Below, piece after piece: positions 34,838 to 43,428 of a stretch of 64,000 nucleotides of DNA. Position 1 is the first letter of the stretch; every line of letters begins with the position of its first letter. The translations under genes and the position numbers were made by a program. A model generated the notes under the pieces. The model worked only from the letters and a program-made list of their open reading frames with translations, was not told where the DNA came from and made no database searches. The stretch is from Hyphomonadaceae bacterium (GTDB taxonomy: Bacteria; Pseudomonadota; Alphaproteobacteria; Caulobacterales; Hyphomonadaceae), in the NCBI GenBank assembly GCA_024743315.1, contig JANSWU010000003.1, positions 248,001-312,000 on the forward strand. Direction: 5' to 3'.

Positions 34838-35908
34838 TTAAGCCAAAGATCGGGTCGACTCACGCACAATGATCTCTGGGTTAAAACTCTGATTTTCAGT
34901 CACTTCTTGTCGCGCGATCAGCTTTAACAAAGCGCGCGCTGCCTCACCGCCCATATCCCGGATAGGCAATCGCACCGTCGTCAAAGCGGGCGCGATGCGC
35001 GACGCCATCGGCGTATCGTCAAATCCGACAATGGAAAGGTCGTCCGGTATTTTCAATCCAAGCTTGCGAGCTGATGAGTAGATCCCAATGGCCATCTCAT
35101 CATTACCCGCAAAAATTGCAGTCGGGCGTTTTGATCTAGAGAGCAGATTATCGGCTGCACGAACGCCGGAGTCGAACGTGTACCCCGCCTCGATGGTCAG
35201 CGCGTCGTCCAGTTCCAATTCGAACTCTTTCAACCCGTCTTTAAAACCAGCCAGTCGCTCATGCGCTGAGCGGAACGATTTAGGCCCATGTATGTGCGCA
35301 ATGCGCTTGTGCCCCAAGCTGGCCAAATGGCGCGCGGCCTGCGCCGCGCCGTCAGCATCATGCGTACGCACCATATGGGCGGGCGTATCGAGATCACGCG
35401 ATGCGATGCGCACATAGGGACAGCTTTGGGATCTCAACATCTCACAAAGCGCTTCATCTTCAGACACAGATGGCGGCATGATGACTCCCGCCGGGCGGTG
35501 CCGCTCGACGAAGCGTTCCAACTTTTCGGAAAAATTTGCGGCGGATCGATCCACCGGGTGCAAGACCAGTTGATAGTCACTGCCCTCCAATTCGTCGAGA
35601 ATTCCACGCTGCATATTGACGACATATTGTGGGCTTGGATTGTCATAGGCGAGCGCAATCAAGAATGACCGCCGAAAGGCCAAGGCCCGCGCCTGCGGAT
35701 CTGGCGCATAGCCCTGCTCCGCCATGATCTGTTTGACTTTCGCGCGGGTCTCAGCGCGCACGATCGGATGATCATTCAGCACCCTCGAAACGGTTTTCTT
35801 GGACACGTTTGCAAGGCGCGCAATGTCATTAATCGTGACTTTTGCGCGTCCCGCCGAGAGCGGAGATTGTTCTGCAGAATCACTTTTTTTTGTCGTGTTT
35901 TCAGGCAT
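34838..35908 (-). CDS. LacI-family transcriptional regulator
   Basis: The 356-residue protein has the LacI helix-turn-helix and hinge (VTINDIARLANVSKKTVSRVLN, then a MAEQGYAPDPQARALA hinge) and a periplasmic-binding-protein-like sensor domain ending in VRESTRSLA. The ATG at 35908 (MPENTTKK) has GGAAA 6 bases upstream, so the longer frame to 35974 is not used. It lies between the hydratase and isomerase genes. Three copies of a CG-centred operator stand before the three neighbouring transcription units, so it is the local repressor, probably released by a KDG-like intermediate. Confidence 0.93.
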   Translation of the reverse strand: MPENTTKKSDSAEQSPLSAGRAKVTINDIARLANVSKKTVSRVLNDHPIVRAETRAKVKQIMAEQGYAPDPQARALAFRRSFLIALAYDNPSPQYVVNMQRGILDELEGSDYQLVLHPVDRSAANFSEKLERFVERHRPAGVIMPPSVSEDEALCEMLRSQSCPYVRIASRDLDTPAHMVRTHDADGAAQAARHLASLGHKRIAHIHGPKSFRSAHERLAGFKDGLKEFELELDDALTIEAGYTFDSGVRAADNLLSRSKRPTAIFAGNDEMAIGIYSSARKLGLKIPDDLSIVGFDDTPMASRIAPALTTVRLPIRDMGGEAARALLKLIARQEVTENQSFNPEIIVRESTRSLA

Positions 35909-35998
35909 TTGATTTTCCGCAACGATCGCAATCAAGGCACCGTACATAGCGCATCGATATGAATCCCATATCAAAATCTGACCAAGATTACGACTTGC

Positions 35999-36841
35999 TC
36001 AGTCTCCGCACTGCAGCGCAGTGATCTCGATCTCGATCTCGCCAATGCCATCGAACACCACTGTGGAATGCTGCCCGACCAACACATCATGGATGCCCGT
36101 AAGCGCCCCCGAAGAAACCCGCAATCCGGGCGGGATGGCGTGCCCCCGACGTTTCAAATTCGACACCAGGAAAGCGGCCGCTCCCATCGGCCCGGCCGGC
36201 GGTGCTGGCGGAAACGCCGTTCCGACCCGCTTGCCTTCAACATAGGTTTTGACTTCGATCGAAGACAGGATCTCGGGCGACCATTGCTGGATTTCGCGAC
36301 CGACAATCATACCATGATTATTGCCAAAATCGCTGATCACAGCGAGCGGACCAATCTTGTTGATATCGGGCATTGGGCTACTCGCGATCTCAACACCGAT
36401 ATAACATCGGGCAATATAAGGCACGATTTCAGCCGCGCTTAGAGACGATGATGTCAGTTCGCGCAAATCACCAAACTCGAGAATAATCTCTGCTTCTACA
36501 GCGGCGAAACCACCTTCAAAAACTGGCATTCTAACCGGCGCCTGGGAAGCGGTTTTCTGACGCTTGGCATAGATCGGCCCAGTCACCCAATCTTGCCCCA
36601 GAACGGGCCGCATTTCCGGTGGAATACCGCCGACCTTCCACGCCACAACCTGATCATCCCAAACCGATATCGAACGGTCTTGAACCGCATAAGCTTCATC
36701 GAGATCGGCGGGAAGCTCGCCTGGAAAACTGTCCAAAACAGTTCGTGCCCAACGCGCTTGAGTGAGCGTGTCAGATATATGCTGCACACGGCTTTGCCGC
36801 GAGTCGAGGATAGCATTTGGGGCTTTAATTTCAGAGCTCAT
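35999..36841 (-). CDS. 2-Keto-4-pentenoate hydratase / FAH-superfamily enzyme
   Basis: The 280-residue protein matches the MhpD-like hydratase group: AYAVQDRSI near residue 48, VAWKVGG, and the metal-binding acidic cluster VEAEIILEFG followed by IGVEIASSPMPD. These enzymes act on 2-keto acids with divalent metal, adding or removing water. Its substrate in a uronate locus is unclear; a 2-keto-3-deoxy acid would be chemically reasonable. The ATG at 36841 is chosen because a longer frame would run into the LacI operator at 36863-36875. It lies 90 bases before the LacI gene on the same strand. Confidence 0.8.
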   Translation of the reverse strand: MSSEIKAPNAILDSRQSRVQHISDTLTQARWARTVLDSFPGELPADLDEAYAVQDRSISVWDDQVVAWKVGGIPPEMRPVLGQDWVTGPIYAKRQKTASQAPVRMPVFEGGFAAVEAEIILEFGDLRELTSSSLSAAEIVPYIARCYIGVEIASSPMPDINKIGPLAVISDFGNNHGMIVGREIQQWSPEILSSIEVKTYVEGKRVGTAFPPAPPAGPMGAAAFLVSNLKRRGHAIPPGLRVSSGALTGIHDVLVGQHSTVVFDGIGEIEIEITALQCGD

Positions 36842-36862
36842 CTTGCACTCACAGACTTGAAG

Positions 36863-36875
36863 TGACACCGGTTAC
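36863..36875. promoter_or_regulatory. LacI-type operator before the hydratase gene
   Basis: TGACACCGGTTAC starts 22 bases before the hydratase ATG on the minus strand. It is identical, in reverse, to the site at 34790. Its position close to the start suits direct repression. Confidence 0.7.
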
Positions 36876-36979
36876 TTAACGGTTTCGCTGTTTCTCGCAC
36901 TGAAACCCCCTGGCAACAAGCCATTTTCGCTGGATTCCATCAATATTTTCGCGACTATGTGCAGTTTCAATTGCCAAAA

Positions 36980-36992
36980 TGACACCGGTCAC
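36980..36992. promoter_or_regulatory. LacI-type operator before the beta-helix lipoprotein gene
   Basis: TGACACCGGTCAC differs from the other two copies at one base. It lies about 38 bases before the ATG at 37030, so the shared gap 36842-37029 has one operator per divergent gene. Confidence 0.7.
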
Positions 36993-37029
36993 CTAGACCA
37001 AATTGGACTCGAATTCGGAAGGCCTAGGT

Positions 37030-38685
37030 ATGACGACGCGACTAATTGCATCCGCAGCGATATTGCTTCTACCGGCATGCTCAACGCTGTCTCTGGCGAA
37101 CGCGGACGACAGTTTTCTAACCAGCGAGGCCGCCGCTGATCTGCCGGACTTCTCTTATGCCGGCTATGAATTTGGACTCGGCACGATCCCCACATCACGG
37201 GGAGAACTTCTCGATGCTGGCGACTTCGGAGTTGTCGCAAATGACGGACTGGACGATTCCGCCGCGATGCTGGACGCGCTGGCCGCCGCCCATGCCATTG
37301 ACGGACCGGTGACGGTTCAACTGCCGGAAGGAAGGATTATCGTCTCGGAAATTCTTCCAATCACACGGAGTGATCTCATTTTGCGCGGTCAAGGTGCCGG
37401 CGCTCAAGGTACGGAACTTCATTTCCCACGCCCACTAAGCGATATAGATGCATCCACACGGCTTGATGAGCTTCGCACCTATCTTCGCAAATATGAAAAA
37501 CGGCAACGCGAACCTGCACGCAATATTGATGAGCTGTTTTCTGAGTACTCGTGGACAGGTGGCTTTATCTGGATCCAGAAAACCGGCACCCGCGCGGCGG
37601 CTTATCTCGAAGAGTATGATCCGGATATTGAACAGCTATCCATAATCGAAACCGGCATCCGCGGACAAAGGCAGGTAACAGTTTCATCGGCGGACAGTCT
37701 CGAGATTGGCGATGCTGTTCAAATCCATTGGTTCAACCGCGCTGGCGAGACCGGCCCGCTTTTGCAGGAGATCTATGGTGCCACAGATCTCGCAATTGGG
37801 TCGCATCATTGGACGTTTGCCGACCGTCCGCTTGTCCGGCAAACAACCCGAATTGTGGGCATATCTGGCAATCGCGTCGAGATTGGCGACCCCCTGCTCC
37901 ATAATATCTCTGACTCTGTCCCCGCTCAGTTTTCAAAATGGGATCATCTTGAACAGGTCGGCCTGGAAGACTTTTCCATCTCCTTTCCGGATAGCCCCTA
38001 TTTCGGACACCATCTCGAGCGCGGCTATAATGGGATCTACGTGTCCAGCGTGATCGATGGCTGGGTCAGAGATGTTCGATTCACAAATGCCGACAGTGGT
38101 ATCCTGACCTATAATAGCGCCAATCTGACGATTGAGAACATTCGTTCGCTGGGCGACCGGGCGGCGCATTATGCCGTTCATCTTGGAAATGTTCACAATG
38201 TCCTGGTGCGTAATCTGACGGTCGAAAACCCCGTGATTCACTCGCTCACCTTCAACACCCAGTCGACCAAAAGCGTCTACCAGAACGCAACCGTCCTCGC
38301 CGCGTCTGTACTCGATCAGCATGCGGGCGCGAACCATCAGAACCTGTTCGATAACATCACGCTTCATGTGCGCGCACAGCGGCGTGAAGGGGCTCCGTTT
38401 TATGCGGTGTGGGATGGCAGCGGCGCCCCTTATTGGCAGCCGGGCCACGGCCGGTTCAACACAACATGGAATCTCAACGTGATCGTCGATTCCGGTGCGA
38501 GCCGAAATGAAATTGTGACACTCGAAGGCCTCGCGGAAGGTCCGGATGCCTTTATCCTCGGCGTCCATGGGAACCGCGAGTTTGAGGTCGACTATCGTCC
38601 TGCACCAAAGTCCCTCGGCGTGAACAAAACGCCTCAAGTGCGTTCGCTTTACGAGTGGCAATTGATGAAACGAAAGCAGCGATAG
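37030..38685 (+). CDS. Secreted right-handed beta-helix lipoprotein, possible polysaccharide lyase or hydrolase
   Basis: The 551-residue protein has a lipoprotein signal (ILLLPAC near residue 17). It has a GDFGVVANDGLDDSAAM motif, the usual entry to pectin-lyase-fold glycosidases and lyases, and then a long beta-helix with repeats such as LTIENIRSLGD and NVLVRNLTVENP. The ending SLYEWQLMKR resembles DUF4955-type secreted proteins of polysaccharide loci. I cannot assign a catalytic residue set or CAZy family. GGAAGG lies 7 bases before the ATG. It is divergent from the hydratase gene, has its own LacI operator and is followed by a sulfatase gene, so it probably acts on a uronate-containing, perhaps sulfated, polymer. 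Confidence 0.75.
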   Translation: MTTRLIASAAILLLPACSTLSLANADDSFLTSEAAADLPDFSYAGYEFGLGTIPTSRGELLDAGDFGVVANDGLDDSAAMLDALAAAHAIDGPVTVQLPEGRIIVSEILPITRSDLILRGQGAGAQGTELHFPRPLSDIDASTRLDELRTYLRKYEKRQREPARNIDELFSEYSWTGGFIWIQKTGTRAAAYLEEYDPDIEQLSIIETGIRGQRQVTVSSADSLEIGDAVQIHWFNRAGETGPLLQEIYGATDLAIGSHHWTFADRPLVRQTTRIVGISGNRVEIGDPLLHNISDSVPAQFSKWDHLEQVGLEDFSISFPDSPYFGHHLERGYNGIYVSSVIDGWVRDVRFTNADSGILTYNSANLTIENIRSLGDRAAHYAVHLGNVHNVLVRNLTVENPVIHSLTFNTQSTKSVYQNATVLAASVLDQHAGANHQNLFDNITLHVRAQRREGAPFYAVWDGSGAPYWQPGHGRFNTTWNLNVIVDSGASRNEIVTLEGLAEGPDAFILGVHGNREFEVDYRPAPKSLGVNKTPQVRSLYEWQLMKRKQR

Positions 38686-38788
38686 CCGAATAAATAGACG
38701 CATGTTCGGATCGATTGTCCCAAAGGCGTGAGCAAAGACCTCTCGCCTTCGCCGCGTCATTCAAGCCGTCGAGCGACACGACACTCGA

Positions 38789-40552
38789 ATGGTGTTACGC
38801 AAGCGTATGATGATATGTTTCGCGAACGTCGCAAAGTCCCTGCTGCTCCGATCGATTGTGATCTTTTTGATTCTCTCGGGACTGTCCGCGTGTGCAGGCG
38901 GACCGTCCGCGTCGAAACTTTCAACGATGCAAGACTCGCATCCGAAACGCCCAAATATTGTCTTGGTGCTTTTCGAAGACATGAGCCCACGGGTGGGCGC
39001 GTTCGGCGATCCAATCGCCCATACGCCTAATTTTGACAGGATCGCGAAGGAAGGCGTTCGATACACGAATGTGTTCACGACATCAGGTGTATGTGCGCCA
39101 AGTCGAGCCGCATTAATCTCGGGTCGGTACCAACACACAATTGGCGCCCAGCATATGCGGACCATGGCACCAGCTGGCGGCACCGGTGGCGGCCCCCAAG
39201 GATACCACGCAGTCCCGCCTCCACACGTCAAAGCATTTCCGGAGCTACTGCGGCGTGCCGGTTACTATACTTCCAACAACTCCAAAACGGATTATCAGTT
39301 CGGCCAGCCCTTCACGATTTGGGACACGTCAGAGCCGGGTGCGGATTGGTCCGGCCGAGCTCCCGATCAGCCCTTTTTCCACATGGTTTCGCTGTTCAAC
39401 ACGCATGAAAGTGCAATCTGGCCCGTCGACCTTGAACAGACGCCGTCGAACGCGGCCTTTTATGGATTGGTGTCCAGAAACCGCCAAGCGTTCGCAACGC
39501 GGGAAGCCCGAACGGATCCAAGCGACATTATCGTTCCGCCTTATCTTCCCGACACCCCGCGCGTGCGGCGCGATATTGCGACCCATTATGACAACATCGC
39601 ACATACAGATGCAGCGCTCGGCTTGCTTTACGATCGTCTAGACCGCGAAGGCCTGCTCGATCGCACGATTATCATTGTTAGCAGCGACCATGGCGATGGC
39701 CTGCCGCGCATGAAACGGTCGCTCTATGATAGCGGCCTGCACGTTCCTCTGGCGATCCGCTATCCTGACGGGCGTGATGCAGGATCAATCAATCAAGACC
39801 TAATTAGCTTTGTCGATCTCGCGCCGACCATCCTATCTTGGGCCGACGTCAAACGACCCCCAGATTTGGCCGGGTACGATTTTGACGGCCCAGATCGAGA
39901 CCCCGTTCGCGATTACGTATTCGCCGCGCAGGATCGCATGGATTTTGACCCCAACTGGCGCCGTGCGGTGCGGGACAGGCGTTATAAGCTGATCCAGAAC
40001 TTTATGCCGGACGATCCCTTTTTCGTGCCGCTCGCGTTTCGCGATGTTCAACCCACTATGCAAGAACTTTGGCACGGTCTGGAGCGTAAAACGCTACCCG
40101 ACGCCGCGAGCAAACTCTTCCTCCCGATTCCTGCATTTCAACTCTATGACACGATCAATGACCCGCACGAAGTTGACAACCTGATTGACGATCCCGAGCA
40201 TGTCGAAACCAGAAAGCGACTTAATGCGGTTTTGGAGAACTGGCTCGCGCGTTTTCCTGATATGTCGCGGATTGCGGAAGCAGACATGATCGAAGCGATG
40301 TGGCCTGGAGGCGAACAGCCCGCCACCGCCCCGCCGAGTATTTCTGATCGCCAGTTGGGAGGCCGGAGAATGATCTTGCTCGCTTCCGAAACCGAAGGGG
40401 CGTCGATAGGGTATCGAATAGATCAGTCCTCAAACCGCTGGAACATATACACTGAGCCATTTGTCGTCCCGCAAGGCGTTACCGTTCAGGCAAAGGCGAT
40501 CCGGTACGGCTATGCCGAGAGCGAGATCTCCTCGCTTGATCTGAAACAGTAA
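38789..40552 (+). CDS. Sulfatase (type I, formylglycine-dependent) lipoprotein
   Basis: The 587-residue protein has a lipoprotein signal (LSGLSAC, about residue 35). It has the sulfatase signature CAPSR at residues 102-106, where Cys102 would become formylglycine, followed by ALISGRYQHTIGAQH. Later metal/substrate residues stand in SSDHGDGLPRMKRS. The usual paired aspartates near the N-terminus are FED here. It resembles the heparan-N-sulfatase-like branch of S1 sulfatases by the IGAQHMRT segment, but the substrate is unknown. It follows the beta-helix gene by 103 bases. The anaerobic or oxygen-dependent sulfatase-maturing enzyme is not in the window. Confidence 0.9.
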   Translation: MVLRKRMMICFANVAKSLLLRSIVIFLILSGLSACAGGPSASKLSTMQDSHPKRPNIVLVLFEDMSPRVGAFGDPIAHTPNFDRIAKEGVRYTNVFTTSGVCAPSRAALISGRYQHTIGAQHMRTMAPAGGTGGGPQGYHAVPPPHVKAFPELLRRAGYYTSNNSKTDYQFGQPFTIWDTSEPGADWSGRAPDQPFFHMVSLFNTHESAIWPVDLEQTPSNAAFYGLVSRNRQAFATREARTDPSDIIVPPYLPDTPRVRRDIATHYDNIAHTDAALGLLYDRLDREGLLDRTIIIVSSDHGDGLPRMKRSLYDSGLHVPLAIRYPDGRDAGSINQDLISFVDLAPTILSWADVKRPPDLAGYDFDGPDRDPVRDYVFAAQDRMDFDPNWRRAVRDRRYKLIQNFMPDDPFFVPLAFRDVQPTMQELWHGLERKTLPDAASKLFLPIPAFQLYDTINDPHEVDNLIDDPEHVETRKRLNAVLENWLARFPDMSRIAEADMIEAMWPGGEQPATAPPSISDRQLGGRRMILLASETEGASIGYRIDQSSNRWNIYTEPFVVPQGVTVQAKAIRYGYAESEISSLDLKQ

Positions 40553-40606
40553 GCGCATTCGGATCGTCGTCCGAAAGCCCATGCCAAGACGGTCAGCGGC
40601 CATGGA

Positions 40607-41914
40607 TCATCGATTGGTGAAGAGCGCGTTTTGATCACCGATCAGACGCACCCACCGGTCACTGCCGACATTGTCGTAAAAGTTGGTGCAACTCTTATTG
40701 TTAAGCAGACAGTCTTGATACCAAGCGGATGCCGCCTTCCGGTCCCAGCCATTCATGAAATCGCCATGCATACTGTTTCCGGGACGACCATCCCCCATCA
40801 TGTGATCGCTGCTCAGGACCCAGTCGGCGTTCCCCGTATCATCCACTTTGTAGTAAACGGTATAACTCAAAGTCGGGATCCGGACCCACGTGTCTTCGGC
40901 AGTGTCAGACGGACAGCCATCCTCGTTCAAACGATTCTTGGCAAAGCGCAGCCACTCATACTGGCCATCCGCTGAGTAATTCGATGCATTCGTGCTTTCC
41001 TCAGCCGTGCGCGGTTGCTTTTTGGTGTTGAGGCATTGAGGGAACCACATTTGCACGCGCAACGTCGAGTTGGGTGCACAATCCAACGGCATGAAATTCG
41101 TGGTCTTACTTGTCCCACCAGATTTGCGTGGGCATTCCCACTGCGCATTGTTCCCTCGTTCTACATTTGGATTGTCTTGATAGCTGTAGGAGATCATTTT
41201 CAGCTTGTACCACGCCTCTGGCAGCGCCTCTGGGAGCGCGCGCCTGATCAGCGTTTTGCTGGGAATGCCCTTGTTTGCGCTGAAAATTACCGGTTCTGTT
41301 TTGCCATAAACATTCAATGAATTCTTGTAATAGGCCAAGAAATTGGTTGGCTCGACGACCGTGTGCGTGCCATCGCTCTCGGTGCGCAACATGGTCGGAA
41401 CCCAATAGAGAGATCGATTGATCGTGCCTCCAGCGCATGTTGAGCCGGTGCCCTGAGCGGTCAAATCTGCGAGGTCTGTCTTGTCATCGGTTTGCACATC
41501 GCCGCCAAAATAGGTGTGCATGTGCGACATTGGGTGCGAGTCATTTCGATTTAAAATCGGATCGGTTCGAACATAATATGAAACGCCGCATCGCACGCGA
41601 AAGGCCCCATTCAGATTATTCGCATCATTGATCTTGATTTGACTCTGCACCGATGTGTTTTGCTTCGTCCTGTTCCATGACGGCGATAGCCTGGAAAACG
41701 GCGCCGGAACGTTGACAATTTCAGGCCGGTGATCATGCGTTTGCGGAGGCGGTGCTGGATCCGGGGTCGAAGTTGGGTCAGGCGTTGGCGGTGTCGTGGG
41801 CGGTGGCCCCACCGCGACACTCGTATCTCCAGGCAGTGTTCCAGAATCTGTCGCCCCACCGCATGCGGCAAGGGCGAGCATAGCGACAAAAAGTGTAAGG
41901 CCGTTTTTTGGCAA
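40607..41914 (-). CDS. DUF1996 lipoprotein
   Basis: The 435-residue protein has a lipoprotein signal (MLALAAC), a proline/threonine-rich linker (about residues 30-60) and one DUF1996 domain. The domain shows the SHMHTYFGGDVQT motif near residue 130 and later DHMMGDGRPGNSMHGDFMNGWD with many histidines and aspartates, which look like a metal or sugar site. The family has no proven function; it is commoner in fungi and actinobacteria. The only start that includes the signal is a TTG, preceded by GGGAG at about 7 bases. It converges on the sulfatase gene. Confidence 0.85.
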   Translation of the reverse strand: MPKNGLTLFVAMLALAACGGATDSGTLPGDTSVAVGPPPTTPPTPDPTSTPDPAPPPQTHDHRPEIVNVPAPFSRLSPSWNRTKQNTSVQSQIKINDANNLNGAFRVRCGVSYYVRTDPILNRNDSHPMSHMHTYFGGDVQTDDKTDLADLTAQGTGSTCAGGTINRSLYWVPTMLRTESDGTHTVVEPTNFLAYYKNSLNVYGKTEPVIFSANKGIPSKTLIRRALPEALPEAWYKLKMISYSYQDNPNVERGNNAQWECPRKSGGTSKTTNFMPLDCAPNSTLRVQMWFPQCLNTKKQPRTAEESTNASNYSADGQYEWLRFAKNRLNEDGCPSDTAEDTWVRIPTLSYTVYYKVDDTGNADWVLSSDHMMGDGRPGNSMHGDFMNGWDRKAASAWYQDCLLNNKSCTNFYDNVGSDRWVRLIGDQNALFTNR

Positions 41915-42186
41915 TGGGCTTCTCCCAATAGACGGCGCCCGCGGTCCGGGATCCGTCTAGTCCTGTTAATTACTCAACTCAAAAGCACGGGGCTTTACGC
42001 AGTTCTTCGGCTCGGTTCCGGTCGCGCGCTTGTGGGGATCTGATGGCGACGTCCTGCGATCCAAAGTTGGATTTCGTATACGCAGCCCCGATTTCTTCCA
42101 CACGTGAAAAAGTGCTTAGAAACAGCAGCATGAGGACTTTTTAATTTTTAAGCTCTGGCTGGCACACGTTTGGCGGTGCCTGAACC
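41915..42186. other. 272-base gap without a recognised feature
   Basis: The gap lies upstream of the DUF1996 gene and after the end of the FAD-dependent oxidase gene, both on the minus strand. I see no gene, operator copy or clear terminator. An AT-rich stretch at 42136-42149 may be part of the promoter region or a terminator remnant. Confidence 0.4.
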
Positions 42187-43428
42187 TCAGTATCGTCGAA
42201 CCGATTCAAAGCTTCGATCAGCTCGATACATCTCGATCTCTGGCGCGCTTCGGCCCGTCACAATTTCTTTCGCCACGAGTTCTCCGACGATTGGCGCGAG
42301 CGAGACGCCGCTATGCATGATCGCGAGATAGGCGGAGCTGCGACGCGGGCTGCGACCAATGACTGGGTGGCCATCAATCGGTAGCGGTCGCCAGCCAATA
42401 AACACATCTTCAATCTCAGCCGATGACATACCAGGTACGAATTGCTCTGCGAGATCCAGGATCCGAGCAGCATGCTGGACAGCAAAAACTGGGTCTGGGA
42501 ACCGATTTGGACGATTTCGAAGGCGCTCCGCGTGAGCGGCCGTTTCGGGGGCACCATCTTGTTCCCCTAAGACGATCCTGCCATCGTCGCGTTGATGAAT
42601 ATGGACACCGGGTGCAACGATGATCCGATTGATTAAACGTTCGGAAACCGGTTTGGTCACGACAATCACACCTGGCGTCGATCGTTGCGGAATATCAATG
42701 CCCGCAAGCGCCTGCGTAACCCGGGGCGCGGCGCCGGTTGCCAGGACAAAATCATCAACCACCAGGGAGCCGCAATTTGTCTTCAACTGGGCCCGGCCAT
42801 TTGCGGTGTCAAAGACGGATTCGACCTCACACGCCTCTTGCACAGTGGCGCCGGCTGCTCGCGCGGAGGCGGCCAATATATGCGTCGCCAAGACGGGATC
42901 GACGGCGCCATCATTTGGCGAGAACGCGACCTGATCAGTTTCTCCAATTTCGACATTGGGTTCGAGTTCCGCGAACCTTCGCGTACTGATCATTCGCGCG
43001 GGCTCACCCCACTCAACCTGTTCAGCGATTTGTTCCGCCAGACGCGCCTGTCGGTCAGCAGATGGAAACCATTCGAGCGATCCGCCCCATCGCACCGGTA
43101 TGTCGAGATCTGCCTGCAATCGCTTCCAACCGGCAAGGCCGGCCTGATTGAACGCATGATAATGCCTTGGCTGTTTCGCCCAGGTCGCATTGATCCAGGC
43201 AAACGTGCCTCGACTGGCGCGCTCTGCCAGCTTGCCGCGTTCCAGCAGAGTTACCTGTGCGCCTTGCTGCGCCAGATGATAGGCAATCGAAGCCCCGATA
43301 ATACCGCCTCCGATCACCGCGACCGATTTTGGCTTTGAACCAGAGCGCGGCGCGCAGGACGCAAGGGAGGCCGCCGCCGCGCTGAGCTTGAGGAAGACGC
43401 GGCGATCGGGCCTCGAAACTTGGCTCAA
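42187..43428 (-). CDS. FAD-dependent (DadA-like) oxidoreductase with Tat signal
   Basis: The 413-residue protein begins with a Tat-type signal (RRVFLKLSAAAASLASC), and then the FAD loop VAVIGGGIIGASIAYHLAQQGAQVTLLERG. The C-terminal HSGVSLAPIVGELVAKEI is typical of D-amino-acid-oxidase-type enzymes. It would oxidise an amine or amino acid in the periplasm. The only start upstream of the signal is a TTG that overlaps the amidohydrolase stop (TTGA), so translation is probably coupled. With the amidohydrolase it could degrade a peptide- or amide-containing compound; this is inferred from pairing. Confidence 0.85.
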   Translation of the reverse strand: MSQVSRPDRRVFLKLSAAAASLASCAPRSGSKPKSVAVIGGGIIGASIAYHLAQQGAQVTLLERGKLAERASRGTFAWINATWAKQPRHYHAFNQAGLAGWKRLQADLDIPVRWGGSLEWFPSADRQARLAEQIAEQVEWGEPARMISTRRFAELEPNVEIGETDQVAFSPNDGAVDPVLATHILAASARAAGATVQEACEVESVFDTANGRAQLKTNCGSLVVDDFVLATGAAPRVTQALAGIDIPQRSTPGVIVVTKPVSERLINRIIVAPGVHIHQRDDGRIVLGEQDGAPETAAHAERLRNRPNRFPDPVFAVQHAARILDLAEQFVPGMSSAEIEDVFIGWRPLPIDGHPVIGRSPRRSSAYLAIMHSGVSLAPIVGELVAKEIVTGRSAPEIEMYRADRSFESVRRY

